This document shows, one piece after another, positions 49,166 to 58,185 of a stretch of DNA of 64,000 bases (positions are counted from its first letter, which is position 1; each line of letters begins with the position of its first letter). Made by a program: the position numbers and the translations under genes. The stretch is from the NCBI RefSeq assembly GCF_022410465.1, contig NZ_JAJSON010000014.1, positions 27,184 to 91,183 on the forward strand, written 5' to 3'. The notes below the pieces were generated by a model. The model was not told the DNA's origin, searched no databases, and saw only the letters and a list, made by a program, of their open reading frames with translations. This stretch comes from Christiangramia crocea. Its GTDB lineage: Bacteria; Bacteroidota; Bacteroidia; Flavobacteriales; Flavobacteriaceae.

Positions 49166-50956
49166 GTGAAATTTTCAGGATTTAAAAGCTGGTTACAAAA
49201 TGAGAGGTTCGTTAGATATTTAAGCACTCTTTCGTTTCTTCTAAGTTTTGTCATAATCCTGGTATCCATCTTCGATCTCGGGTTTAAACATGGCGAATAT
49301 GAAGAGAGACAACTAAGGGATTTCTATTTTATCGCTCTTTCCGTCGGGTTTATTTCTATTCTTGTCAGGCATTTTATATTCGACCTGAAACACCGGGTCA
49401 AAGTAAATATATTCGATTCCGTACTTGGAGTACTGCTTGGTTTGTTGTTATTAATGCGTATCGATATTTTAAGGGAAAACTTCCTGCTACTGGAATACAT
49501 TAATAAAATGGTATTTGTATACCTGGCAGGTCTCATTTTTTTTATCAGGGAATTCTCCACATTTGAACTCAACTTTAACCGAACTTCCTTAAATCCCGCG
49601 CAGTTATTCATCGCCAGTTTCCTATCGCTGATCCTAATTGGAACCGCCCTTCTCATGCTCCCAAAAGCCAGCGTAGACAATATAAGTTTTATTGACGCAC
49701 TTTTTACGGCTACCAGCTCGGTTTGTGTTACCGGTTTGATAGTTGTGGATACCGGCTCTTACTTTACGGTATTCGGGCAAAGCATAATTCTTGTTTTGAT
49801 GCAGCTTGGCGGACTGGGAATCATGACCTTCGCCAGTTATTTCAGTTATTTTTTCAGGGGAGAGACCTCCTACGAGAACCAGATCATGCTGAAGGATGTC
49901 ACCAGTTCTGAAAAAATAGGTGAAGTACTTAGCGTATTGAAAAAGATACTTTTCATCACTGTTATATTTGAATTTATAGGCTTTGTTCTTATTTATTTCA
50001 GCCTTAGCAAAAATGAGATTTCAGAAATATCTGACCGGTTATTCTTTTCGGTATTTCATGCCGTAAGTGGATTTTGCAATGCAGGGTTTTCAACTCTGGA
50101 ACAAAGTCTTTACGACCCGGCCTTCAGGTTTAACTATCCGTTGCATCTGGTCATCGCCATTCTTTTTATCCTGGGAGGAATAGGTTTTCCGATTCTTCTC
50201 AATCTTTACCGTTACGTCATCTACCTGTTCAAGAACAAGTTATTAGAAATAACTAAAAAAAGGAAATCGGTCCATTCACCCTGGGTGATCAATCTGAACA
50301 CCAGAATTGTAATATATACCACTACTGCACTGTTGATCCTGGGAACCACGGTCTTCTACTTTTTTGAATATAACAACACCCTTGCAGAACATAACTGGTT
50401 TGGAAAAATTGTAACCTCTTTTTTCGGGGCAGCCACTCCCAGAACTGCCGGCTTTAATACGGTAGATACAGGAGCACTGAACTTCAGTACCATGATGATC
50501 ATTTTCCTTCTGATGTGGATTGGTGCCTCTCCAGCCTCTACGGGTGGTGGGATTAAGACAAGTACCATAGCGGTGGCTACACTTAATTTTCTGAGCCTGG
50601 CAAAAGGAAAGAACAGGATTGAAGTTTACAAAAGAGAGATCTCTGAGTCTACTATAAGAAGAGCCTTTGCGATCATATCACTATCTTTAATGGTAATCGG
50701 GATCTCAATATTTCTGATCGCTTCTTTTGACGGCGATAAGACGCTGTTAAGTATTGCCTTTGAGGCATTTTCAGCTTACAGTACGGTGGGGCTGTCTACC
50801 GGAATTACCGGAGACCTATCCTTTCCTTCCAAACTGGTGATAATCTTTACCATGTTCATAGGAAGGGTAAGTATGTTAACCATCATGATAGCGATGTTAA
50901 GAAGAGTGAGACATCTCAATTATCGTTATCCAAAAGATGAAATCTTAATTAATTAA
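49166..50956 (+). CDS. trkH: TrkH/KtrB-type potassium transporter
   Basis: The 596-residue membrane protein has four pore loops with selectivity-filter patterns: ATSSVCVTGLIVVDTG, AVSGFCNAGFSTL, GAATPRTAGFNTVDTG and FSAYSTVGLSTGITGD. An extra N-terminal part of about 150 residues adds membrane helices. The start is GTG 49166; no ATG is available without losing this region. It is followed after 7 bases by its regulatory subunit. Confidence 0.93.
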   Translation: MKFSGFKSWLQNERFVRYLSTLSFLLSFVIILVSIFDLGFKHGEYEERQLRDFYFIALSVGFISILVRHFIFDLKHRVKVNIFDSVLGVLLGLLLLMRIDILRENFLLLEYINKMVFVYLAGLIFFIREFSTFELNFNRTSLNPAQLFIASFLSLILIGTALLMLPKASVDNISFIDALFTATSSVCVTGLIVVDTGSYFTVFGQSIILVLMQLGGLGIMTFASYFSYFFRGETSYENQIMLKDVTSSEKIGEVLSVLKKILFITVIFEFIGFVLIYFSLSKNEISEISDRLFFSVFHAVSGFCNAGFSTLEQSLYDPAFRFNYPLHLVIAILFILGGIGFPILLNLYRYVIYLFKNKLLEITKKRKSVHSPWVINLNTRIVIYTTTALLILGTTVFYFFEYNNTLAEHNWFGKIVTSFFGAATPRTAGFNTVDTGALNFSTMMIIFLLMWIGASPASTGGGIKTSTIAVATLNFLSLAKGKNRIEVYKREISESTIRRAFAIISLSLMVIGISIFLIASFDGDKTLLSIAFEAFSAYSTVGLSTGITGDLSFPSKLVIIFTMFIGRVSMLTIMIAMLRRVRHLNYRYPKDEILIN

Positions 50957-50963
50957 TTGGAGA

Positions 50964-51671
50964 ATGAAATATATAATCATCGGTTTAGGAAAATTTGGAT
51001 CTTCCCTGGGAGAAAAGCTTACCGAAATGGGAAATGAAGTAATAGGGGTGGATATCAGGATGAGCAAGATTGAGAGTATCAAGGAAAAACTTACACATGC
51101 AATCAATCTTGATGCAACCGATCCCGAGGCCGTGGGGAACTTGCCATTACAAGATGCCGATGTGGTAATTATTGCTATTGGGGAAGATACCGGATCCAAT
51201 ATCATGGCGGCAGCCCTGATGAAAAAGAAACATGTGAAAAGGATCATTGGGCGGGTAGTAGACCCGTTGCAGAATACGGTGCTCGAAGCAATGGGAATCA
51301 ATGAGATAATCCATCCCGAAGAAGAAACAGCCGAACGATGGGCTAAAAGATTAAATCTGGAAGGAGTAATTGACAGTTTTGAACTTGATGGAAATTACAG
51401 CATTGTGGAAACCAGGATTCCGAAAGAGTATCACGACAAAACCATACAGGAGCTGGGGATCAAGGATGAGTTCAACATCATTGTTCTTACTACCATGGAG
51501 GTCTCTCAGGAAAAGAATGAAATGGGAGTGGACAAAGACCGGACTACGGTACAGGGAATAGCGAGGGCAGATACAAAATTATATAAAGACGATATCATGG
51601 TATTGTACGGCAATAACAAGGATATAAAGAAGCTGCTGGACCATCACCGGAAATTCAAAGAAGGTATGTAA
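50964..51671 (+). CDS. trkA: TrkA/KtrA potassium-uptake regulator
   Basis: The 235-residue cytoplasmic protein has an RCK_N domain with NAD/ATP-binding GLGKFGSSLGEKLTEMGNEV and acidic D at strand end, then an RCK_C domain (about 140-225). It gates the TrkH-type channel encoded just upstream. Confidence 0.93.
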   Translation: MKYIIIGLGKFGSSLGEKLTEMGNEVIGVDIRMSKIESIKEKLTHAINLDATDPEAVGNLPLQDADVVIIAIGEDTGSNIMAAALMKKKHVKRIIGRVVDPLQNTVLEAMGINEIIHPEEETAERWAKRLNLEGVIDSFELDGNYSIVETRIPKEYHDKTIQELGIKDEFNIIVLTTMEVSQEKNEMGVDKDRTTVQGIARADTKLYKDDIMVLYGNNKDIKKLLDHHRKFKEGM

Positions 51672-52010
51672 TTAACCTATTCGCAGACCATCTGGAACAT
51701 TTTGATCGGGAGACAGAAGAACCACATCTTTATTTTCTCCCATCACGCCAAGCACAAGACACTCACTTTTAAAACCGGCTATTTTCTTAATCGGAAAATT
51801 GACGACCGCGATAATTTGCCTTCCGTGTAGTTCTTCGTGAGTATACCGCCTCGTTATCTGAGCTGAAGACATTTTTTCTCCTATCTCACCCCCGAAATCT
51901 ATTTTTAGTTTATAAGCAGGATTTCTTGCTTCCGGAAATGCCTCGGCAGAAATAATCGTACCTACCCTCATTTCCACTTTTTCGAAATCATTCCAATCGA
52001 TCTCTTTCAT
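51672..52010 (-). CDS. CsaA-like tRNA-binding domain protein
   Basis: The 112-residue protein (MKEIDWNDFEKVEMRVGTII) is a single EMAP/CsaA-type OB fold: KVEMRVGTIISAEAFPEARN, YKLKIDFGGEIGEKMSSAQI, RQIIAVVNFPIKKIAGFKSE. It binds tRNA-like structures and has been linked to chaperone activity. It is convergent with trkA with no gap. Confidence 0.9.
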   Translation of the reverse strand: MKEIDWNDFEKVEMRVGTIISAEAFPEARNPAYKLKIDFGGEIGEKMSSAQITRRYTHEELHGRQIIAVVNFPIKKIAGFKSECLVLGVMGENKDVVLLSPDQNVPDGLRIG

Positions 52011-52087
52011 ATCTGTAATTTAAGAAGATCAAAATAGAGAATATTCAGCACTAATTCGGGTTTAAATATTTAATTTTATAGAAAAAG

Positions 52088-52645
52088 ATGGCACGCACTG
52101 CTTCAAATATGATTGAACTGGGTACAAAGGCACCCAATTTTAAACTGATGGATACCATCACAGATCACCTTTATACCCTCGAAGATGTTCGAGGAGAACG
52201 GGGAACTCTGGTAATGTTCATTTGTAACCACTGCCCTTTTGTTAAACATGTGAATGAAGAAATCGTTCGGCTTGCCAACGATTATAGGCCATTGGGATTC
52301 GGCTCAGTAGCTATAATGAGCAACGATGTTGAGAGTTATCCTGAAGACCGGCCCGAAATGATGAAAGAAATGGCGGCAAAACATCAGTATTCATTCCCTT
52401 ATCTTTTTGATGGAACCCAGGAAATTGCAAAGGCTTATGACGCCGCCTGCACACCAGATTTCTTCCTTTTTGACGATGAATCAAGACTTATCTATCGCGG
52501 TCAGCTGGATGACAGCAGACCTGGTAATGGTTTGCACTCCAATGGCAGGGACCTTAGGGAAGCCATGGATGCAGTTCTGAACAACCGGAAGGTTTCACCC
52601 GTACAAAAACCGAGTATCGGCTGTAATATTAAGTGGAAGAATTAA
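52088..52645 (+). CDS. Thioredoxin-family redoxin
   Basis: The 185-residue protein has an AhpC/TSA-like fold with CNHC at the active site (FICNHCPFVKHVNEEIVRL), FPYLFDGTQEIAKAYDAACT and a C-terminal KPSIGCNIKW. Members of this family are cytoplasmic peroxiredoxin-like proteins of unclear substrate. Followed by a peroxiredoxin gene. Confidence 0.88.
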   Translation: MARTASNMIELGTKAPNFKLMDTITDHLYTLEDVRGERGTLVMFICNHCPFVKHVNEEIVRLANDYRPLGFGSVAIMSNDVESYPEDRPEMMKEMAAKHQYSFPYLFDGTQEIAKAYDAACTPDFFLFDDESRLIYRGQLDDSRPGNGLHSNGRDLREAMDAVLNNRKVSPVQKPSIGCNIKWKN

Positions 52646-52740
52646 TTTAACCAAAGCTTAAATTCTTTGGCGATTATTTTTAGTAAATTTAAAAACCTAT
52701 AGACTTAATAGGTTTTATTAACAATTAAAAATCATAGATT

Positions 52741-53385
52741 ATGAGTGAGTTGAAATTAGGAGACAAAGCCCCAAACTTTGATGCCGAAACCTCGGAAGGA
52801 AAGATCAATTTTTATGATTATCTGGGAGATAGCTGGGGAATCCTGTTCTCCCACCCTGCCGATTACACCCCCGTGTGTACTACAGAGCTGGGGACAGTGG
52901 CCAATTATAAGGATGAATTCGAAAAAAGGAATGTAAAAGTGATGGCACTGAGTGTTGACGGACTGGAATCGCATGAAGGCTGGATCAAGGACATCAATGA
53001 AACTCAGAATACTACCGTTAACTTTCCGATTATCGCTGATGAAGACAAAAAGGTATCCAATCTCTACGGAATGATACATCCAAAGGCAGATGACACCCAA
53101 ACGGTAAGATCGGTCTATGTGATTGGGCCCGATAAGACTATCAAACTGATGATCACCTATCCTGCCAGTACCGGAAGGAATTTTGATGAACTTTTACGCG
53201 TTATAGATTCTCTTCAGCTAACGGCCTATAATAAAGTGGCAACCCCCGCAAACTGGAAACATGGGGAAGATGTAGTGATTAGCCCTTCTGTAAGCAATGA
53301 GGAAGCCGATAAGATGTTTCCTAAAGGTTACAAGACTGTAAAACCATATCTTAGAATAACACCACAACCTGAATTGAAGAAGTAA
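52741..53385 (+). CDS. 1-Cys peroxiredoxin (Prx6 type)
   Basis: The 214-residue protein has one Cys in total, C46, in SHPADYTPVCTTELG, and the C-terminal extension LTAYNKVATPANWKHGEDVV typical of Prx6. It reduces hydroperoxides using an external thiol. Confidence 0.93.
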   Translation: MSELKLGDKAPNFDAETSEGKINFYDYLGDSWGILFSHPADYTPVCTTELGTVANYKDEFEKRNVKVMALSVDGLESHEGWIKDINETQNTTVNFPIIADEDKKVSNLYGMIHPKADDTQTVRSVYVIGPDKTIKLMITYPASTGRNFDELLRVIDSLQLTAYNKVATPANWKHGEDVVISPSVSNEEADKMFPKGYKTVKPYLRITPQPELKK

Positions 53386-53397
53386 GGTTTATTAGAA

Positions 53398-53426
53398 AAG
53401 GGCTGGACTTATTTCCAGCCTTTTTT
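53398..53426. terminator. Terminator overlapping end of DinB-like gene
   Basis: GGCTGGA (53401-53407) pairs with TCCAGCC (53414-53420), followed by TTTTTT on the plus strand and AAAAG upstream, for the convergent pair. The hairpin includes the last codons of the DinB-like gene. Confidence 0.85.
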
Positions 53427-53954
53427 AATTAAAATATTCTCAATATGTGCATAGTGATGCTGACTATGCCAGGCGTACATTCCCAGAAGCCAAAGTAAAC
53501 TGATTTCTTTTCCGGTTTCAGGGTGCACAAATTTCTTTTCAAAGTCAGAAGTCCTGAGGCTTTTCAGGAGAAATACCCATTTAGCATGCAAACCGCTGAG
53601 AAAATCCAGCGAAAATTCCACGGGAGCAGAAAGACTGTCATCCAGTTTTGCAAACAAATCCTGATCATAAGCTTTGATAGTTGGAGTATCTTCTGTAAGC
53701 GCCCATTTGAACCTGAGTATAGCATTCATATGACTGTCGGCAATATGATGCACCAGCTGACGAATGGTCCAGCCGTCTGTACGATATGGAGTATCCAGCT
53801 GTTCATTATCCAGAGGCCTGATAAGTCTATTCAGTTTTCCGGGTAATTCTTCGATGGTTTGGATCCAGTTCTCAATGACAGATTGAGAAATATCATCAGG
53901 AAATTCATATTTCCCAATGGGATATTTTAAATTTTGAAGTTCTTCTGTAGTCAT
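53409..53954 (-). CDS. DinB/YfiT-like metal-dependent protein
   Basis: The 181-residue protein is a four-helix bundle with three metal-ligand His motifs (IRQLVHHIADSHMNAILRFK; WHSQHHYAHIENILIKKGW), as in the YfiT/BstA family of putative thiol transferases. Its C-terminus overlaps a terminator. Confidence 0.88.
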   Translation of the reverse strand: MTTEELQNLKYPIGKYEFPDDISQSVIENWIQTIEELPGKLNRLIRPLDNEQLDTPYRTDGWTIRQLVHHIADSHMNAILRFKWALTEDTPTIKAYDQDLFAKLDDSLSAPVEFSLDFLSGLHAKWVFLLKSLRTSDFEKKFVHPETGKEISLLWLLGMYAWHSQHHYAHIENILIKKGWK

Positions 53955-53970
53955 TCCTAAAAATAAAAAA

Positions 53971-53994
53971 ACGCGCTGAACTTTCAGTGCGTTT
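53971..53994. terminator. Terminator of immunophilin gene
   Basis: AACGCGCTGA (53971-53980) pairs with TCAGTGCGTT (53985-53994) with one wobble; T runs on both strands. Confidence 0.85.
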
Positions 53995-54060
53995 TTTCTT
54001 TATATATTCCTTCCGTTTCTTTTCTACCGGCACCAGCCCTTGACCGGCCACCATTAGAAT

Positions 54061-54993
54061 TTATCTTACATCTACCAGTTCCACATCGAAGATCAGGACC
54101 GCATTTGGAGGAATAACCCCTCCGGCACCTCTTTCTCCGTAGGCCAAATGGGATGGAATTACCATTCTTGCTTTGTCACCAACGCTCAACAATTGAATTC
54201 CCTCATCCCAACCCGGAATCACATGACCGACTCCAATAGGAAATTCAAGCGGTTTATTTCTTTTATAAGACGAATCGAAAACAGTTCCATCTGCCAGCTG
54301 ACCTTTATAATGAACAGAAACACTGTTTCCTTTTGCAGCCTTCTTTCCATCACCTTTCTGAATGATCTTATAACGAAGTCCGCTTTCGGTTTTTTCAAAA
54401 CCTGCTGCAAGCTTATCCAGTTCTTCTTCCGCTTTTTTCTTTGCTTCAGCCTCTCTTTCAGCCTTTTCAGCATTGAATTCCTCAAAGGCCTTTTCGGCAT
54501 TAAAACTTTCCGCGGCTGCACCTTCGCGAATGATCTCCAGCTTTTCGATCTTATCTCCCTGCTGGATCTTATCCACTACTTCCTGGCCTTCAACCACATT
54601 CCCGAATACTGTATGCTTCCCGTCTAACCATGGAGTTTCCACATGAGTTATGAAAAACTGACTTCCGTTGGTTCCGGGCCCGGCATTAGCCATGGATAAT
54701 TTTCCCGGAGCATCGTGCCTAAGTTCAGGATGAATTTCATCATCGAAATTATATCCCGGACCACCGGCACCGGTTCCCTGTGGATCACCTCCCTGTATCA
54801 TAAAATCGGGGATCACACGGTGAAATTTAAGTCCGTCGTAATAAGGTTCTCCCTCTTCTTTAGGTTCATTCTTTATTTTCCCTTCGGCAAGTCCCACAAA
54901 GTTTCCAACCGTACCGGGAGTTTTTTCGTATTCCAGCTCCACAAGGATCTCCCCTTTTGAAGTATGGAATTTGGCATATAATCCGTCGTTCAT
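54061..54993 (-). CDS. Cyclophilin-FKBP fusion (dual-family immunophilin)
   Basis: The 310-residue protein has an N-terminal cyclophilin domain (about 1-150: [40 protein letters not shown]), a charged coiled-coil linker (about 160-200) and a C-terminal FKBP domain (205-310: [60 protein letters not shown]). No signal peptide is seen. CFBP-type fusions are known from flavobacteria; both halves keep family motifs. Confidence 0.93.
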   Translation of the reverse strand: MNDGLYAKFHTSKGEILVELEYEKTPGTVGNFVGLAEGKIKNEPKEEGEPYYDGLKFHRVIPDFMIQGGDPQGTGAGGPGYNFDDEIHPELRHDAPGKLSMANAGPGTNGSQFFITHVETPWLDGKHTVFGNVVEGQEVVDKIQQGDKIEKLEIIREGAAAESFNAEKAFEEFNAEKAEREAEAKKKAEEELDKLAAGFEKTESGLRYKIIQKGDGKKAAKGNSVSVHYKGQLADGTVFDSSYKRNKPLEFPIGVGHVIPGWDEGIQLLSVGDKARMVIPSHLAYGERGAGGVIPPNAVLIFDVELVDVR

Positions 54994-55015
54994 TTTATTG
55001 AATTTTGATAAAGTG

Positions 55016-55023
55016 CAAAGATA
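55016..55023 (-). promoter_or_regulatory. -7 element TATCTTTG of immunophilin gene
   Basis: TATCTTTG on the minus strand, 22 bases before ATG 54993. Confidence 0.55.
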
Positions 55024-55029
55024 CCGAGT

Positions 55030-56661
55030 TTAATTTTTATATACCTGCTCCCCGTTTACAAAAGTCCTGAGAACTTTCGTAGCAGGCACACTGTCTATTT
55101 CAACCTCCATTATATCGCGATCAAGGATCACAAAATCAGCAAATTTCCCTGCTTCTATACTTCCCTTTTCGTTTTCTTCAAAATTTGAATAGGCCGCCCA
55201 GATGGTCATTCCTTTTAATGTTTCTTCTCTACTAAGTGCCTGCCCTTTCATAAATCCGCCCTCTGGATAATTCTCAGTATCCTGACGGTCTACGGCTGCG
55301 TAGAAAGTAAGAAATGGATTTACCTGCTCCACAGGAAAGTCGGTTCCCAATGCTACGATACCAGCCTGGTCGAGCAATTTCTTATAAGCATAAGCGCCTT
55401 TTATACGCTCTTCTCCTAACCTGTCCTCCGCCCAGTACATATCACTGGTAGCATGCGTTGGCTGAACCGAAGGAATGATATTCTTACTGAAATAATCAAA
55501 ATCTGATGAATCTATTACCTGTGAATGTTCTACTCTCCATCTCCGATCTTCCCCGGAACTTAAAAGTGAATCGTAAGTTTTCAGTACAAGGTAATTGGCG
55601 GAATCTCCAATGGCATGAGTGTTCATTTGAAATTCAGATTTAGAGATCCTTTCAGCAGTTTCTTTAAATTCTGAAACAGGAGATAATAAGGCTCCAAAAT
55701 GCCCCGGCCTGTCGGAGTATTCAGCTTTTAAAGCTGCACCTCTTGATCCAAGCGCGCCGTCTCCGTAGAATTTCACTGATCGTACATTCAGCCTATCCGT
55801 CTTATATGGCCCTTTATCAAGGTAATAATCAAGGTTCTCTTTGGTATTGCTAACCATTGCATATAACCTGATCTTCAATTCTCCTGAATTGTTGAGGCTA
55901 TCTATCAATTCTATAACCTCCCTGTCTATCCCGGCATCATCAACGGTAGTAAGGCCGTAACCCAAACAGATATCCTGGGCATCAAGCAATGCTTTGGTGT
56001 GAGTTGCTATATCTGTGGCATCCATGGATTCAGTGATTATATCCATAGGATTATCCACCAGAATCCCGGTTAGTTTTCCATTCTTCTGCTCGATATCCCC
56101 GCCTTCGAACTTAGTGCTCGTAGTGATGTTCGCACGATCGAGTGCGGCCTGATTTACCAGCATTGCATGACCATCGATTCTTGTGATGGCCACCGGGGTA
56201 TCGGGAAAGAGTTCATCCAGCGTATCCTTTACCGGGAATTCCTTAACCTCCCAGTCATTCTGATCCCATCCTCTGCCTGTAATATATTCGGTTTTGTTCT
56301 TTTGCTGAAACTCCACAATGCGGGCAACCACTTCCTTAAAACTTTTGGTGCCTGTAAGGTCAACCCGTTGCTGTTGCATCCCAAGACCGTGGAAATGAGC
56401 ATGAGCATCAATTAAACCCGGATAAACCGCATTTCCTTCAGCATCGATTACTTCAGAAAACTCATACTTTTCCTTTAAAGTTTCCGAAGTCCCGATTTCG
56501 AGGAATTTACCGTCCTTTACTGCAAATGCCTCTGCTTTTTGAAAAGCATCATTTACGGTATAGATATTAGCATTATAGATCAGAAGATCTGCTTTCTCCC
56601 GGGAAGATTCACAGCTAAATAATAAGATAGTGAGACTTAAAAGCCCAAATATTTTCTTCAT
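55030..56661 (-). CDS. YtcJ-like amidohydrolase lipoprotein
   Basis: The 543-residue protein has a lipoprotein signal (FGLLSLTILLFSC, Cys17) and a composite amidohydrolase fold: ADLLIYNANIYTVNDAFQKA, YPGLIDAHAHFHGLGMQQQR (metal HxH), GHAMLVN, HAIGDSANYLVL, ALGTDFPVEQVNPF and the closing GSIEAGKFADFVILDRDIME. It probably hydrolyses an N-acyl or cyclic amide outside the inner membrane. Confidence 0.92.
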   Translation of the reverse strand: MKKIFGLLSLTILLFSCESSREKADLLIYNANIYTVNDAFQKAEAFAVKDGKFLEIGTSETLKEKYEFSEVIDAEGNAVYPGLIDAHAHFHGLGMQQQRVDLTGTKSFKEVVARIVEFQQKNKTEYITGRGWDQNDWEVKEFPVKDTLDELFPDTPVAITRIDGHAMLVNQAALDRANITTSTKFEGGDIEQKNGKLTGILVDNPMDIITESMDATDIATHTKALLDAQDICLGYGLTTVDDAGIDREVIELIDSLNNSGELKIRLYAMVSNTKENLDYYLDKGPYKTDRLNVRSVKFYGDGALGSRGAALKAEYSDRPGHFGALLSPVSEFKETAERISKSEFQMNTHAIGDSANYLVLKTYDSLLSSGEDRRWRVEHSQVIDSSDFDYFSKNIIPSVQPTHATSDMYWAEDRLGEERIKGAYAYKKLLDQAGIVALGTDFPVEQVNPFLTFYAAVDRQDTENYPEGGFMKGQALSREETLKGMTIWAAYSNFEENEKGSIEAGKFADFVILDRDIMEVEIDSVPATKVLRTFVNGEQVYKN

Positions 56662-56806
56662 TTTGATAAAATTTTAGTTAAAAATAAATAAAGCATATCA
56701 GAAAGCTATGATCCCATCTAATTATTAAGCGAACAGTATAAGCTTTAAGGGCGGTCTCAATTTAAATTGATATTTTAGAAAATTATGTATCCTTAATAAC
56801 CCAAAA

Positions 56807-57880
56807 ATGAAATTCAACTTTTTTCTCATCTTCTTTTTTTCATTTTTCGCTCAGAATTCTGTAGCCCAGTATTCCTCTTCTCATGACAGTTTTCCTGTTA
56901 GAGAATTCCATGATTCCATTGGATTTGCGAAACATGCCTGGCAGATGGACAGTATAATTTCACGTATAGATGATGCAGATAAAACCCCGGTTAAAGAAGT
57001 ATACAAAACGGTAATAAGCCCGCATGACGATTATAGCTATGCAGCCGGTCTATACCTCAAAACTCTTTCCGGAATAAAAGCAAATACAGTAGTACTAATT
57101 GGTGTGGCTCACCGTGCGAGGAATTATGAATTACAGGATAAGCTGATCTTTGGATCGTATGAGGCCTGGGAGGCCCCTTACGGGAAGGTGGAAATCTCTC
57201 CATTAAGGGACAGACTTCTCGAAAAAATTCCTGGTGAGTCCTTCGTGGTTCATAACGATATGATGCAGCTGGAACATTCCCTGGAGGCTATAGTTCCATT
57301 TCTTCAGCATCAGAACCAATATATAAAAATACTTCCCTTACTTGTGCCATATATGAGGTTTGAGGATATGCAGAGATTTTCAGATATGCTTGCCAAAACT
57401 TTATCTGAAATTATGCAGGAAGAAGGCCTTAACTATGGGAAAGAACTTGCCTTAGTGATCTCCAACGATGCCATTCATTATGGAAGCGAGGACTGGGGAG
57501 GAAGTAATCTTGCTCCCTTTGGTACAGATAAAAAAGGTAATAAAAAAGCTCATCAGAAAGATCGAAGAATAATTGATGAGACCCTGAAGGATCAGCTTTC
57601 AGAAGAGAAAATAGACGCTTTCAATAAATATACTGTCCAGGAAGATGACTATAAAGAATATAAATGGACCTGGTGCGGAAGATACTCCGTACCCTTCGGA
57701 CTGCTTTTCGCCAATAAGCTAAACAGGCTTATCAATAATGAAGATCTGCAAGGGAAAATGGTCGATTACCGTTCCAGCCTCAGAAATGAACATATTCCTG
57801 TAAAAGACCTTGGAATGGGTACTACGGCACCCTCGAAACCCACACACTGGGTGGCCTATTTAGGAATGGCATATCAATAA
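56807..57880 (+). CDS. Secreted MEMO/AmmeMemoRadiSam-B-like protein
   Basis: The 357-residue protein carries a signal peptide (FLIFFFSFFAQNSVAQ) and a MEMO fold with SPHDDYSYAAGLYLKTL, LEHSLEAIVPFLQHQNQYIK and LVISNDAIHYGSEDWGG, the His/Asp/Cys metal-pocket motifs of the MEMO1 family. MEMO proteins are usually cytosolic; secretion is unusual. Partners of the AmmeMemoRadiSam system are not beside it. The Asp-Asp at the first motif replaces the common His-Ala-Gly-Tyr pattern. Confidence 0.8.
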   Translation: MKFNFFLIFFFSFFAQNSVAQYSSSHDSFPVREFHDSIGFAKHAWQMDSIISRIDDADKTPVKEVYKTVISPHDDYSYAAGLYLKTLSGIKANTVVLIGVAHRARNYELQDKLIFGSYEAWEAPYGKVEISPLRDRLLEKIPGESFVVHNDMMQLEHSLEAIVPFLQHQNQYIKILPLLVPYMRFEDMQRFSDMLAKTLSEIMQEEGLNYGKELALVISNDAIHYGSEDWGGSNLAPFGTDKKGNKKAHQKDRRIIDETLKDQLSEEKIDAFNKYTVQEDDYKEYKWTWCGRYSVPFGLLFANKLNRLINNEDLQGKMVDYRSSLRNEHIPVKDLGMGTTAPSKPTHWVAYLGMAYQ

Positions 57881-57884
57881 ATTA

Positions 57885-58173
57885 CCTCAAAAGAAAAAAT
57901 TAATATTCGTCTGCATTAACTCTTTCCTTCTTTTTTCATGCAAGAAAGAAGAAAATAAAAGAAGTTTAGATCTGCTTATCACAAATGCAGGATCGTTGTA
58001 GAAAAGGATCATATCCAATGAAAACATTTATGGAAGTCTTGAAGAGGGAAAAGTAGCCGATATAATCATATTAAAAATAGAATCCGATGAAAGACAAAAA
58101 AAATACCCGAAGCATAAAGTTTGTCATCATAAATAACAAGATTCATACTCCGGGTGATCTTTTGAAGATTTAA
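57885..58173 (+). pseudogene. Remnant of a lipoprotein amidohydrolase (internal deletion, frameshift)
   Basis: Three fragments survive in order: a lipoprotein-like N-terminus ending LLFSCKKEENKRSLDLLITN then AGSL and a TAG (57999-58001); NIYGSLEEGKVADIIILK, the closing motif of amidohydrolases; and, after a frame change, SIKFVIINNKIHTPGDLLKI with stop at 58173. No ATG starts the first piece and about 400 codons of the barrel are missing. It resembles the intact gene at 55030-56661, whose C-terminus reads GSIEAGKFADFVILDRDIM. Confidence 0.75.
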
Positions 58174-58185
58174 AAGATTAGAATC

